A DNA stretch of 64,000 nt from an endosymbiont of Escarpia spicata (GCA_003349915.1 QFXE01000002.1:1-64000); one strand, 5' to 3'; numbered from the stretch's first letter, positions 28,117-37,660 are shown. Numbers and translations are program-made. Notes: a model not told the origin generated them from the letters alone.

Positions 28117-29037
28117 ATGCGTATCGTCATAGCTCTGGGGGGGAATGCACTGCTACGCCGTGAAGAACCCTTAACTGCGGATAATCAACGGCAGAATGTC
28201 AAGGCAGCGGCTGAAGCATTGGCACCGATTGCCCGTGAACATGAGTTGGTCATCACTCATGGAAACGGACCGCAGGTGGGTTTGCTCGCGCTACAGGGGG
28301 CGGCTTACAGGTCTGACGAAGTGTTTCCGTTGGATATTCTGGACGCCGAGACAGAGGGCATGATTGGTTATTTGATCGAGCAGGAACTCAGCAATCTACT
28401 GCCGGACGAGCACCGTTTTGCAACGCTGTTGACCCAGATTGAGGTGGAGTCGAAGGATCCGGCGTTCAATAGTCCAACCAAACCGATTGGTCCGGTTTAC
28501 CGTAAGGATGAGGCGCAGCGGCTGATGCAACAACTGGGGTGGAATATTGCCCCTGATGGTAACTATTTCCGGCGTGTGGTTTCTTCTCCGCGACCAAAAA
28601 GTATCCTTGAACTGAGAGTTATTGAACTGCTTGTTAACCAGAAAATTATCGTTATTTGTGCCGGGGGAGGGGGGATTCCTGTAGTGCGTCGTGCGGATGG
28701 AAGCCTGGTCGGTATCGAAGCGGTGATTGATAAGGACATGGCAAGTTCACTTTTGGCAAGAGAACTGAAAGCGGATGTTTTCCTGCTGCTGACCGATGTC
28801 GATGCAGTCTATAAACACTGGGGAGAACCTGAGGCTCAGCCTCTTCCCCACCTGTCACCAATGGCAATGCGTGAATATGATTTCGCACCCGGTTCCATGG
28901 CGCCCAAGGTCAAAGCCGCTTGTGAATATGTTGAGCAGACAGGCGGTATTGCTGGTATCGGGAGTCTCAAGGACGCCTCTGCAATATTAAACGGAAAAGC
29001 CGGAACACGAATCACCAGGGATAAGGATAACGGTTAA
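28117..29037 (+). CDS. arcC: Carbamate kinase
   Basis: A 306-residue amino-acid-kinase-fold protein. It opens with [13 protein letters not shown] (residues 4-16), then [16 protein letters not shown] (around 46-61), [23 protein letters not shown] and [28 protein letters not shown], all carbamate-kinase signatures. It interconverts carbamoyl phosphate plus ADP with carbamate plus ATP. No arginine deiminase genes (arcA, arcB) accompany it here. Instead its 3' end overlaps by three bases the stop of a convergent cyclic-2,3-diphosphoglycerate-synthase-like gene, so the two are adjacent but not co-transcribed. Confidence 0.93.
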   Translation: MRIVIALGGNALLRREEPLTADNQRQNVKAAAEALAPIAREHELVITHGNGPQVGLLALQGAAYRSDEVFPLDILDAETEGMIGYLIEQELSNLLPDEHRFATLLTQIEVESKDPAFNSPTKPIGPVYRKDEAQRLMQQLGWNIAPDGNYFRRVVSSPRPKSILELRVIELLVNQKIIVICAGGGGIPVVRRADGSLVGIEAVIDKDMASSLLARELKADVFLLLTDVDAVYKHWGEPEAQPLPHLSPMAMREYDFAPGSMAPKVKAACEYVEQTGGIAGIGSLKDASAILNGKAGTRITRDKDNG

Positions 29038-30377
29038 ACTAATCCTCTTTCTTCCAGGAATTTCTCAATCAGACTCCCTAATCCCGGCCTTCCAGCTTCG
29101 GCAAACTCATAACGGGCACGTACTATGGGCTTGTTGATTTTGATTAAAGCACCGAGGTCACAGGGTGTTGCCGAGACCACAACTTCGGCATCGGCTGCAT
29201 TAATGGTGTCACGCAGTGCCTGGAGTTGTGACGGATGATAACCGACTGCCGGGAGTACCGGGCCGATATGCGGGTACTGTTCATAGACCCTGGAAATCTC
29301 TTCCACGGCAACACTGCGGGGATCGATGATCTCTTCTGCCTGGGCTTGTGTGGCAGCGACATATCCTGCCCCATATGACATGCCGCCGTGAGTGATGCTT
29401 GGACCATCCTCCACAATGATTGTCCGTCTTCCGGTTATCGCTTCAGGATCATCCAATGTGACCTGCGAGGAGCCACGAACGATCCTTGCCCCGGGATTGA
29501 TGCTTTTTACGTTTTCAGTCACCTGTTGAATGTCGGCGTCAGAAGCGGAATTGACCTTGGCCACAAGCACAATATCAGCCATGCGGAGAACAGCCTCACC
29601 GGGATGATGGGTGGTCTCATGACCTGGTCGTAACGGATCGACGAGAACGATATGCAGATCGGGTCGAATGAAGGGGAAATCATTATTTCCGCCATCCCAC
29701 AGGATGACATCGGCCTCACTCTCGGCACGCCTGGTGATCCCGGCATAATCAACGCCGGCATAAACTACATTCCCCTGAGCTAGATGGGGCTCGTATTCCT
29801 CCCGTTCCTCAATGGTGCATTCAGCGGTATCCAGATCTTTTTTATTGGCAAAACGCTGGATGGCCTGATGTTCCAAGTCACCATAAGGCATAGGGTGACG
29901 GATTACCGCCACGCCCAAGCCATGCTGTTTCAACTTCTGCGACAGCCAGCGGGCAGTTTGTGATTTTCCGCAGCCGGTTCTGACTGCGCAGACGGCGATG
30001 ACCGGTACCCTGGACTGGATCATGGTTTGTTCAGGGCCCAGCATCAGAAAATCGGCACCGGCCGCTAAAACGATGGAGGCCTTGTGCATGACATGGGCGT
30101 GGCTGATATCGCTGTAGGCTAAAATGACCTGGTCGATTTTCTGCTCATGGCAGAGTGCTTCAATCTCACTTTCATGCACAATCGGTATCCCGTCAGGATA
30201 ATAATCACCCGCGAGGACGGAGGGGTATCGACGATCTGCAATTTTCGGTATCTGGGTGGCGGTAAAGGCGACCACGTGAGTTGCTGGATCCTCTCGATAA
30301 AGTACATTGAAATTATGGAAATCACGGCCGGCAGCACCCATGATTACAATGCGTTTGGGACCTGTTTTTCCCGACAT
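29034..30377 (-). CDS. Cyclic 2,3-diphosphoglycerate synthase-like GTPase
   Basis: A 447-residue protein related to archaeal cyclic 2,3-diphosphoglycerate synthetase. It has an N-terminal Rossmann-like half ([20 protein letters not shown], residues 9-28), a P-loop [21 protein letters not shown] (around 128-148), a [21 protein letters not shown] acidic segment, and a C-terminal [18 protein letters not shown] region. Bacterial members are common but their reaction is not established; some are annotated simply as GTPases. Its tail-to-tail arrangement with carbamate kinase hints at nucleotide or carbamoyl-phosphate metabolism, but this is only positional. Confidence 0.78.
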   Translation of the reverse strand: MSGKTGPKRIVIMGAAGRDFHNFNVLYREDPATHVVAFTATQIPKIADRRYPSVLAGDYYPDGIPIVHESEIEALCHEQKIDQVILAYSDISHAHVMHKASIVLAAGADFLMLGPEQTMIQSRVPVIAVCAVRTGCGKSQTARWLSQKLKQHGLGVAVIRHPMPYGDLEHQAIQRFANKKDLDTAECTIEEREEYEPHLAQGNVVYAGVDYAGITRRAESEADVILWDGGNNDFPFIRPDLHIVLVDPLRPGHETTHHPGEAVLRMADIVLVAKVNSASDADIQQVTENVKSINPGARIVRGSSQVTLDDPEAITGRRTIIVEDGPSITHGGMSYGAGYVAATQAQAEEIIDPRSVAVEEISRVYEQYPHIGPVLPAVGYHPSQLQALRDTINAADAEVVVSATPCDLGALIKINKPIVRARYEFAEAGRPGLGSLIEKFLEERGLV

Positions 30378-30537
30378 TGATCCATCGCCTCACTCAGTCG
30401 TCAACAAACCCTAGTATAGGAAAAAGAGATTCAGCTGTATCAGGGGTGTGATCTTTCCGGGAAGCCCGTTTGACTTGCCAGCCTTTGATCGCTGGGTGAC
30501 ACTAGGGTCTGATTTCTCAAGGTTAAAGGAGATTTCG

Positions 30538-30795
30538 ATGGCCAGTGTCCAACGCCTCGTTCTCGATGTACTAAAACCGCACCAGCCCAATGTCCTCGAA
30601 TTTGCCCGCGCTATTGCTGCGCTGGGGGAGGGCTACCGGGTCGATATACGGGTGGTGGAAGTGGACGAACAGACCGAGACACTGCTGGTGGCGATCGAGG
30701 GTGACCGACTTGATTTTGAGCGTATCAGCAGCGCGATCAGCGAAAACGGGGCCTCCCTTCACAGTATCGACGAGGTTTCTGTCGTCGGTGAATGA
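30538..30795 (+). CDS. DUF211 family protein
   Basis: An 85-residue protein from the ATG at 30538, which follows an AAAGGAGA ribosome site. It has the ferredoxin-like alternation seen in the DUF211 family, best known from archaea: VQRLVLDVLKPHQPNVLEFA, then VDIRVVEVDEQTETLLVAIEGD and ENGASLHSIDEVSVVG. Its function is unknown; metal binding or multimer formation has been considered for the family. The longer upstream frame is rejected for lack of a ribosome site. It is followed 27-36 bases later by a VIT-type membrane protein, a pairing that suggests joint action. Confidence 0.8.
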   Translation: MASVQRLVLDVLKPHQPNVLEFARAIAALGEGYRVDIRVVEVDEQTETLLVAIEGDRLDFERISSAISENGASLHSIDEVSVVGE

Positions 30796-30831
30796 CACCC
30801 AATGGTATGCAGGCGCTAATCGGTGGCAGCA

Positions 30832-31407
30832 ATGGCGTTGAAACAGGTCAAAACTCTGTTGGAGATCTCCCACTCCGAAGAAATCATGCGCCGCTACTTT
30901 GTCGTCAACGGCTTTGATGGCGCCTTGACAACGCTCGGGTTGATTATGGGATTCTACGTCAGTGATCGTGTCGACCTCGCGGTGGTGATCACTTCCTGCC
31001 TGGCTGCGGCACTTGCCCTCGGAATGAGCGGAATATCCAGCGCTTACATCAGTGAGGCAGCGGAGAGGCGCCGTACCCTGGTGCAGCTCGAAAAGGCTAT
31101 GATGACTTCCCTTGATGAGAGCCACCATGCTCAAGCGGCGATATGGATTCCCTGGCTGGTTGCTTTGGTCAACGGCATCGCTCCACTGCTCATTGCCCTG
31201 ATCATCATCGTACCGCTGTGGCTCGCACACGGTGGTATGATGCTGGCGCTCGAACCTCTACAGTCGGCGATGACTGTGGCGCTGGTGATTATCTTCCTTC
31301 TTGGCGTTTTTCTCGGTCGCGTCGGCGGTACCTTTTGGCTATGGAGCGGTTTGCAGAGTCTGGGGGTGGCATTAGCAACGGTGGGATTGATCTATCTCGT
31401 TGGCTGA
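30832..31407 (+). CDS. VIT1/CCC1-type membrane protein
   Basis: A membrane protein of about 191 residues with roughly five transmembrane segments. The opening RRYFVVNGFDGALTTLGLIMGF matches the family pattern in which an asparagine/aspartate-containing G-x-x-DG motif begins the first helix. The loop YISEAAERRRTLVQLEKAMM fits the cytoplasmic metal-binding helix of vacuolar iron transporter relatives. It could export iron or manganese. A GTG at 30823 in the same frame is an alternative start. The neighbour DUF211 gene may supply a soluble partner. Confidence 0.75.
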   Translation: MALKQVKTLLEISHSEEIMRRYFVVNGFDGALTTLGLIMGFYVSDRVDLAVVITSCLAAALALGMSGISSAYISEAAERRRTLVQLEKAMMTSLDESHHAQAAIWIPWLVALVNGIAPLLIALIIIVPLWLAHGGMMLALEPLQSAMTVALVIIFLLGVFLGRVGGTFWLWSGLQSLGVALATVGLIYLVG

Positions 31408-31631
31408 GCAGATAAACTTTTCTACTCTGTTAACCTTGAAGAACTTCTTCCCCAGAAGCCATTATTCGTGCTGTCTAAAAAACTCATAGGTGTGAAAAAT
31501 GCCTCGAACACCGTGCCAAACAAGTTTCAGCGGTTTTCAGCTAGGTTTCAGCTTGTCGGTTTAATATCCCCAATAGAAAGACGTTTTTCGGGATGCAGTT
31601 CGGCAAGTATGCCGTTTTTTGGAGAGTCGAT

Positions 31632-32246
31632 ATGAAGATGTTATATAAATCCATTTTTTCGATCCTGTTGAGTGGGACGGCATTGTTTGCTGCAGCTCAG
31701 TCGCCAGGCTATCTTCAGCGGGGACCTGTACCGTTTGAGGCCTATGATCGCGATGGCAGCGGAGCTATCACTACAGATGAATTCAATGCCCTTCGCAACG
31801 AGCGAAGGGCAGCACGCGCCGCCGAGGGGCGGCCGATGCGCAATGCCGCCAAGGCCCCAACATTCGAACAGTTAGACCTCAATGCAGATGGCGTTCTGGG
31901 TTCGGACGAAATGGCCGCATTTCGGCAGCAGCAGATGTCACAACGGCCCTCTGGAAAGGGCGCTGCAAAGGGGGCTGAGATGGCTTCCGGGCGCGGTGCA
32001 GGCAGGGGGCGGAATATGCCCTCATTCGCTGAATTCGACCTTAATGGTGACGGTGCCATGACCGAGGATGAATTCATCGAGGCCCGTGGTCAGCGAATCA
32101 GTGAACGCGCCAAGCAAGGCTACATGATGAGAGGTTTGAAAAACGCACGGCCTTTCAGTGAAGTTGACCTGGATGGCGATGGCGTGGTGAAAGAGTCTGA
32201 GTTTCTGCAAATGCAGGCCCAGCACCGCCAGTCACGTTCTCAGTAG
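31632..32246 (+). CDS. Secreted EF-hand protein
   Basis: A protein of about 204 residues with a signal peptide (MKMLYKSIFSILLSGTALFAAAQ) and four EF-hand loops. Their cores read DRDGSGAITTDEF, DLNADGVLGSDEM, DLNGDGAMTEDEF and DLDGDGVVKESEF, each with acidic or Asn ligands at positions 1, 3 and 5 and an acidic position 12. The linkers are basic and low-complexity (KGAAKGAEMASGRGAGRGR). A GGAGAG ribosome site lies just before the ATG at 31632; the earlier ATG at 31593 lacks one. It probably binds calcium in the periplasm or outside the cell. Its biological role is unknown. Confidence 0.85.
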   Translation: MKMLYKSIFSILLSGTALFAAAQSPGYLQRGPVPFEAYDRDGSGAITTDEFNALRNERRAARAAEGRPMRNAAKAPTFEQLDLNADGVLGSDEMAAFRQQQMSQRPSGKGAAKGAEMASGRGAGRGRNMPSFAEFDLNGDGAMTEDEFIEARGQRISERAKQGYMMRGLKNARPFSEVDLDGDGVVKESEFLQMQAQHRQSRSQ

Positions 32247-32521
32247 GCATTTTCATGGTGGCCAGGGAAGGCCATGAGGATATCTTTCAGGGAGAAGTGT
32301 GAGTGTGCGGCACTTGGCCTATTCAGGGTCTGGAGCAGCGAGTCGCTCCCTGCGTTTGTCAAGCCAACCATTGACCTCTTCCTGATCAAGCGTCAATTTG
32401 CTATTGCCTCTGAAAGTCAGGGCATTTATATCAAGGTTTCTTGCAGCCTTCGCTCGGCTAGTCACAACCCACCGTTCTTCGGATCCGCGAACAACCATTT
32501 TTTATCCATGAGTTTTTCGGG

Positions 32522-32560
32522 TTGACAAGAAGATATACCTTACTAATTTACTAAGGTATA
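32522..32560 (+). promoter_or_regulatory. Promoter with perfect palindromic operator
   Basis: TTGACA (32522-32527) is a consensus -35. Overlapping the spacer and expected -10 is a perfect inverted repeat, TATACCTTA (32534-32542) and TAAGGTATA (32552-32560) with a nine-base spacer. A repressor bound there would block the promoter. The spacing and AT-rich core resemble Rrf2-family sites, but I cannot name the regulator. It lies about 120 bases before the hexaheme cytochrome gene. Confidence 0.5.
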
Positions 32561-32682
32561 GCCACTATCAATAACCAAAGGCTATTTCATCACATCATAG
32601 ACGGCTGGGGTTCACTTTTATTTACGAGAGGTTACTTCTACCCTCATGCCTGTCTTCGGGGATTTGCCAAGGAGCATGCATA

Positions 32683-34923
32683 ATGAAAAAGGTGATCAGG
32701 ATGTTTTGCCGTACAAGTCTAATTATTCTTCTTATGCATTTTGTCAGCTTCGGAGCGCTGGCACAGAATGCCTCAGTAACTGTCGACACCGCCCGCTGGA
32801 ACGATAATAAGGATCGCTTGGTAGTGAAAGGCCGGAGCGATACCCTTAACCTCGTCTTTTTGTCGGATGCATTAACGGGGAAGGAACTAGCCACAGCCCA
32901 GGCCGATGATGATGGGTACTGGATAGCAAAAGTGAACGGTCTTTCAATTTCGCCTTGCTACGTACGTGCGGTATCCGGCGGTAGCCCCGCGGAAGCACGG
33001 GTTAAACGGACGGGCGGAAATTGCAGTAGCGCTGGACTCCCACCGGATCTGACAGCGAGTATTTATAGGGACAAACTCTGCTTCCTTTGTCATGGCGATG
33101 AAGGAGAAGGCATCATGGGGTCCGGGGGCGATATTCAGGGCAAGTCCGCTACCGACAATCAACGTGCAATAGCCGAGGAACTTGTCCACACGGGTATTGA
33201 CGTCACACCCCAGGAGATCAAAGCGCTTGTAGCTTTCCTGGGTAATCCCACTCCTCTTCAGCCGTTGGAGACGGTAGATTTCTCCGACCCGGAGCAGTGC
33301 AGGATCTGCCATCCGCGCCAGTTCCGTGAGTGGTCCGGCAACATGATGGCCTACAGCGCCCTCAGTCCGACATTCAGCGCGCTGGAGGCCCTCGGCAGTG
33401 CCTTCTCGGTATCCCATGGAGGTTCCGGATTCGCTGCGGGTGATCATCCTACGGCCCTGTTCTGCCAAAGCTGCCATAATCCGGCGGATACTTTGCTTGG
33501 CAGTTTCCCAACCCTGTCTGACAGCGATGGCCATGCGATGAGGGACTTTGCCACCAAGGCTGGACGAGGAGGCATCTCCTGCGACATCTGCCACCAGATT
33601 TCCGGGCCAGATACATCACTTGGGTTTGGCCGCCTCGGCGACGGAATCGCGAATACAGCGTTTGTACTGGAACCCGGAGATACGAAGTTTGGGCCGCTGG
33701 ATAATCCAGAGTACAGCCCTACACATACTTCGGCTCATGGTCAGGACATCAATATGCAAGACGGCTACCTGAGGAGTGGCGAGTTCTGCGGCACCTGCCA
33801 TGACGTGCGTACACCGCCGGATGCCAACCTGGCCGATGGTGTTGATCCGGTGACCAACGAGCCTTTTCAGCGCTTGGAAAACCTCTTCACTGAGTGGAAG
33901 AACGGCCCCTACGGACCGCTCAACAATACCGTCGGAGGGGTAGTAACCTGCCAGGACTGCCACATGGATCTGGGTCCGCCAGAACCCGCCGGTTCTTACG
34001 CTGAAGGAGAGACGACAGTTTATCCACGTCCCAGATATGTGTTCGAGCGGGAAGAGGTCAGCACCCACTATTTCACGGGCATCGATATCGCCCTGATCGA
34101 CTTTCCAGGCCAGGACGACGAGGAACGCGATGAGAACGGCAATGTCATCGGCCAGGTACAACGGCGCCAGATTCTCATGGAGTCGGCGGCCGAGATCGCA
34201 GTATCGGCCCCAGCAAATACGGTCAGCGGCAGTACCATCCCGATCACGGTTCACGTAACCAATAGCGGTACCGGGCATAATCTGCCTTCCGGCTTCTCTC
34301 AGGAACGACAGATATGGGTCGAACTGATCGTTTCCGATAACAATGGTCAGCCAGTCTACGAGAGCGGTACGTTGGTGGATACAGCGCATCCGGAAACCGG
34401 TGAAATGGAACCCGACGGCAATCTCGATGATGAAGATCTGCGTAACCTTGTCGGACCTAACGGTGGTTCCGGGGTTATTGATCCACTCACCCTGGAGGCT
34501 GATGTGATTCACGGTCCGGATTACAATCGGCGCCACGAGGATCCGCCTGTCTACCAGGGTCTTGCCAATTTCGGCAACGAGTTCATCCGAATTCCGGTGG
34601 ATGGAAACGGCGAGCCGATGCGGGACGACCAGGGGCATTTTATTGAAGAGGAGGTGTTCATGCCATTCCTCTCAACCCACACGGACAACAGCTTTTCCAT
34701 TCCAGCGTTAACGACCGTGGATGTACGCTACGACGTCGATGTGCCAACAGGCATCGAAGGGCCGCTGCAGATCAATGTTCGTTTACGGGCCAGAGCTTTC
34801 CCACCGCGTTTCCTGAGAGCTTTGGCAGCAGGTCGGCCGGACCTGGTTAACGAGAAGATGGTCGATAGAAACAGAATTGTTGATATGGTTTCCGCTGCAC
34901 CAGTCAACGTGCAGATCCAGTAG
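32683..34923 (+). CDS. Periplasmic hexaheme cytochrome c with C-terminal beta domain
   Basis: A 746-residue exported protein (signal peptide ending near ALAQN) with six CxxCH heme sites: CFLCH, CRICH, CQSCH, CDICH, CGTCH and CQDCH. Residues about 25-105 look like an added beta domain. A mono-heme c module with CFLCHGDEGEG follows, and then a five-heme region beginning QCRICHPRQFREWSGNMMAYS. The C-terminal third is heme-free and beta-rich and contains GHNLPSG, matching HSLPTG in the pentaheme protein at 41200. It therefore looks like a c554-type pentaheme protein with a mono-heme module added in front. Substrate unknown; an oxyanion or nitrogen oxide reductase or electron shuttle is likely. 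Its promoter carries a palindromic operator. Confidence 0.8.
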   Translation: MKKVIRMFCRTSLIILLMHFVSFGALAQNASVTVDTARWNDNKDRLVVKGRSDTLNLVFLSDALTGKELATAQADDDGYWIAKVNGLSISPCYVRAVSGGSPAEARVKRTGGNCSSAGLPPDLTASIYRDKLCFLCHGDEGEGIMGSGGDIQGKSATDNQRAIAEELVHTGIDVTPQEIKALVAFLGNPTPLQPLETVDFSDPEQCRICHPRQFREWSGNMMAYSALSPTFSALEALGSAFSVSHGGSGFAAGDHPTALFCQSCHNPADTLLGSFPTLSDSDGHAMRDFATKAGRGGISCDICHQISGPDTSLGFGRLGDGIANTAFVLEPGDTKFGPLDNPEYSPTHTSAHGQDINMQDGYLRSGEFCGTCHDVRTPPDANLADGVDPVTNEPFQRLENLFTEWKNGPYGPLNNTVGGVVTCQDCHMDLGPPEPAGSYAEGETTVYPRPRYVFEREEVSTHYFTGIDIALIDFPGQDDEERDENGNVIGQVQRRQILMESAAEIAVSAPANTVSGSTIPITVHVTNSGTGHNLPSGFSQERQIWVELIVSDNNGQPVYESGTLVDTAHPETGEMEPDGNLDDEDLRNLVGPNGGSGVIDPLTLEADVIHGPDYNRRHEDPPVYQGLANFGNEFIRIPVDGNGEPMRDDQGHFIEEEVFMPFLSTHTDNSFSIPALTTVDVRYDVDVPTGIEGPLQINVRLRARAFPPRFLRALAAGRPDLVNEKMVDRNRIVDMVSAAPVNVQIQ

Positions 34924-34949
34924 CGCCAACCAATAATGAAATCGCCTGA

Positions 34950-34982
34950 CAGACAGGCCCAGCTTTCAGCTGGGCCTGTCTG
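34950..34982 (+). terminator. 15-bp perfect hairpin after the hexaheme cytochrome
   Basis: CAGACAGGCCCAGCT (34950-34964) and its exact complement (34968-34982) enclose a TTC loop, 27 bases after the stop codon. No U-run follows, so termination may be inefficient or the hairpin may protect the 3' end. Confidence 0.55.
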
Positions 34983-34984
34983 GT

Positions 34985-35170
34985 GTGGGGAAGCAGCCTC
35001 CAACCCTCGGCCAAATCAGACAGATCAACCCAGGTGTTCACCAGCAGGGTGCCGTCCTCCTGTCGCCGGATCAATTGTGTCTCGGGCTCTCCGGCATCGT
35101 CCTCGTCCTCGTCCTGGATCTCTTCCGCCACTTCCTCAAGGATGTCTTCGATCTGGGCAATAAGCAACAA
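34985..35170 (-). pseudogene. Possible remnant of a CorC/HlyC-type transporter-associated domain
   Basis: On the minus strand a short frame reads IEDILEEVAEEIQDEDEDDAG and then QEDGTLLVNTWVDLSDLAEGW. This matches the end of CBS/CorC_HlyC proteins, where EDxLEEIVGEIxDE is followed by a DGSxLVDGxxxLxDL stretch. The upstream hemolysin/CBS part is absent, and the frame runs out into the terminator hairpin. It overlaps the upstream region of the 35233 gene. I read it as a decayed gene fragment, but a short real gene or chance similarity cannot be excluded. Confidence 0.35.
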
Positions 35171-35232
35171 AACTCCCCCTTGCAGCCACTGTCAGCTATA
35201 GTCTTGGAAGGCAGAACAACAGGCAGTCGATA

Positions 35233-36246
35233 ATGCTGGCATGGTTACATAAACTCTTTTCCACAGATGAGCCCCGGACATCCCGTCTGCCGGCGGAAGA
35301 GATCGCGCAGCACATTGACTTGGCGATCAAAGAGTTCGACAGCCGGATCGCTCTGATCCCCGGCTACCGCAAGAAGCTGTTACCGGCGGTGGAGAGCGCC
35401 CTGCTGCATGCCGAATCGCTCATCGAGCGCATCCCTGGTCCAGTGGATGTCAACGCCAAGGCCTACGGCGCAGATCCCAGGGTCAACGCCTATTTCGGTT
35501 CCCCCGAAAAGCTCGAACATCTCTTTAGCCACAGTACCGAATTTCGCGCTTTTTCAGACCAACCCGCCCAAGCCAACCTTGAGTATATTTACGCCCTGAT
35601 GGTCATGACCCGGCACAGGAAGACCCGCCCCGGTCACGCCCTGAGAGGGGATATGGTGCAGAGTGATGTGATGCAAGACGTGGTCTACTTCTCCGACCAT
35701 CATCTGGTTAAACCCGCCGAGTCAGAGATCGAAGTGCGCCGCGATCTACGGGAACGGGCCTTTCAGCACCTGCTCGCAGAGTCGGTACAGAAGGTGGCCC
35801 TCCACAGCAAGGAGAAGGCCGATCTGGAACGGAAAAAGGTCCATCTGAAAATGGAGATCAAGACCCGCCATGCCGAGCGTAGTGGCCTCGATTTTCTGCA
35901 TGAAAAATCCACTGATGATGCAGCTGGGGGCTTATACTCCAGACAACTTTCCGAGATAGAACAGAAGCTTGCAAAGCTACGCCGGAGACTGGAATCCATC
36001 AATGATTACCTCGATCTGCTCATTGATGTACTCAACCACTCGCCCGACTACTGTGGCCTGGAAAGCCATGAAGACTGTCTCAACCGCATCAACGTGGTAG
36101 TCGATGCGGTTGCTGGCCATCAGGTGCCCTATGCCGATATCCGCATCGGCAAGACCCGCCGCTGTGGCGTCATCGTGCGCTATCCCCGCAAAGAGCTGGT
36201 TGATACCAGCCGTATTGCCAGCCGCTTGCACTCGCTCTATAGCTAG
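35233..36246 (+). CDS. Uncharacterised cytosolic protein with coiled coil
   Basis: A 337-residue soluble protein I do not recognise. Residues about 80-135 contain a short conserved-looking region (AYGADPRVNAYFGSPEKLEHLFSHS and YIYALMVMTRHRKT). Residues about 175-265 are helical and highly charged, with heptad-like spacing (LHSKEKADLERKKVHLKMEIK and SEIEQKLAKLRRRLESINDYLDLL). The C-terminal 60 residues return to a compact fold ending TRRCGVIVRYPRKELVD. There is no signal peptide or membrane segment. It has its own transcription unit between a cytochrome gene and a signalling-type protein; no function can be inferred. Confidence 0.75.
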   Translation: MLAWLHKLFSTDEPRTSRLPAEEIAQHIDLAIKEFDSRIALIPGYRKKLLPAVESALLHAESLIERIPGPVDVNAKAYGADPRVNAYFGSPEKLEHLFSHSTEFRAFSDQPAQANLEYIYALMVMTRHRKTRPGHALRGDMVQSDVMQDVVYFSDHHLVKPAESEIEVRRDLRERAFQHLLAESVQKVALHSKEKADLERKKVHLKMEIKTRHAERSGLDFLHEKSTDDAAGGLYSRQLSEIEQKLAKLRRRLESINDYLDLLIDVLNHSPDYCGLESHEDCLNRINVVVDAVAGHQVPYADIRIGKTRRCGVIVRYPRKELVDTSRIASRLHSLYS

Positions 36247-36370
36247 AGTTATGGGAATAAAGCGTCATCTATTTTGACAAAGGCAACTAATAGGAAGAAC
36301 ATTTACCACAAATTGAATCGCGCGAATCATCATATTCAGACAGGGCTATTCCTGCCGCTTGGGGATAAAG

Positions 36371-37660
36371 ATGGAAAGATTGGGAGACGCTTTCAAATCA
36401 GAGGAAATAAGAGAGGTCGATACGATTAAGGGGATTCAGTTCCCAGCTTATTTAGAGACGAAAAAACTCATTATTACCGGTCCCCCAGGTTGTGGGAAAA
36501 CAACCATTCTCAACGCGATTGGCGGCTGGCCAGAGGAAGGATACCTCGATATTTCAAGCAAGGACTGGTGGAAATCTCCTGTTTTGCATCAACGACCGAG
36601 AGAGCTTCATCTTGGTCTGCCTTTCGTTGGATTTGAAAAAGCTGTACCTGTCTACGATGCATATACGCTTGATGATTCATCCTATTTGGAGATCGATTTT
36701 TTTCGCATTCCCTTGCCTCCACCAAAGACGCATCCGTTGTCTACAAATTTTCGTGAACGATTCGTCTTTGAGTTCATTCTATTGCCTGCCGAAAAGACTT
36801 ATGAACTCAGAAAGACGCGGTCGAAGTCAGGCACACATCATGTTGATGATGACCTCACTCTGGACAAAGTTCGTGAGGAACTGTTTTTTTTTAAACGGCT
36901 TGCACTCTTTTTTCATCAAAACGGAATGACTGTCTACATCAGGGATGCTTTAAATGGAAAGCCCAAGAGAATCTGTGAACCCGTGCTTGGTCAGTTGGTT
37001 CAATCTGACGAGCAGGGTGAGGCACTTTATCACCACCTTGATCAAATCAGGTTACGTGAGAGACTGCTCAATCGTTCCTGGAGTATTCGGGGTAACAAGA
37101 AGCTGCTTGATCTCTTTGTCGAGGTAATTCCTAATGCCTTGAATGTAGAGCGCTGTAGTATCTTTATCAATGATCCAAAGACAGGAAAGGTCTGGCTGCA
37201 AAGCGGCACGGGACTCGATGAAAAACAGATTGAGATGGACATGCAGGATTCATTGGTTGGGCAAGTGATCGCTACCGGTGATTACAATGTAAAGGAAGAC
37301 ATGGATCTGCTGGATGGCCCACATAAAGAGATCGATGCGCAGACGGGATTTGTGACCCGAAATGAATTGTGCGTTCCAATCAAGAGCCTCTCCGACCAGA
37401 AAACTGCGGGAGCCATCCTGGTCCTGAACAAGAGGGGAGGGGAGAGTTTCAAGGAGGCGGACAGGGTGCTTCTGGAGAAAGTAGCCAGCCATCTGCAGTC
37501 AGCCATCGAGAGTATTTTTCTCCGACAGGAACTTATGGACTTTTCGGAGCTCCTGACAAATCGTGTGCGTTTTTCCGAATGGGCCAAGTATTTGATGTGG
37601 GTGATATTGGGGGTGGCGCTGGCAGAGGCGGTGCTCATCACTTATTTATTGGAGAAATAG
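36371..37660 (+). CDS. P-loop NTPase-GAF-transmembrane tail protein
   Basis: A protein of about 429 residues with an unusual architecture. An N-terminal nucleotide-binding segment carries a clear Walker A, LIITGPPGCGKTTILNAIGG (around 33-52). A region without recognisable family features follows. A GAF domain then spans about 235-385 (RCSIFINDPKTGKVWLQSG, then SLVGQVIATGDYNVKED, then ELCVPIKSLSDQKTAGAILVLNK). A single C-terminal hydrophobic helix (YLMWVILGVALAEAVLITYLL) makes it tail-anchored. The ATG at 36371 has GGGGAT upstream; a TTG at 36359 is less likely. It looks like a sensory ATPase or GTPase responding to a small ligand, but no output domain is visible. Confidence 0.7.
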   Translation: MERLGDAFKSEEIREVDTIKGIQFPAYLETKKLIITGPPGCGKTTILNAIGGWPEEGYLDISSKDWWKSPVLHQRPRELHLGLPFVGFEKAVPVYDAYTLDDSSYLEIDFFRIPLPPPKTHPLSTNFRERFVFEFILLPAEKTYELRKTRSKSGTHHVDDDLTLDKVREELFFFKRLALFFHQNGMTVYIRDALNGKPKRICEPVLGQLVQSDEQGEALYHHLDQIRLRERLLNRSWSIRGNKKLLDLFVEVIPNALNVERCSIFINDPKTGKVWLQSGTGLDEKQIEMDMQDSLVGQVIATGDYNVKEDMDLLDGPHKEIDAQTGFVTRNELCVPIKSLSDQKTAGAILVLNKRGGESFKEADRVLLEKVASHLQSAIESIFLRQELMDFSELLTNRVRFSEWAKYLMWVILGVALAEAVLITYLLEK

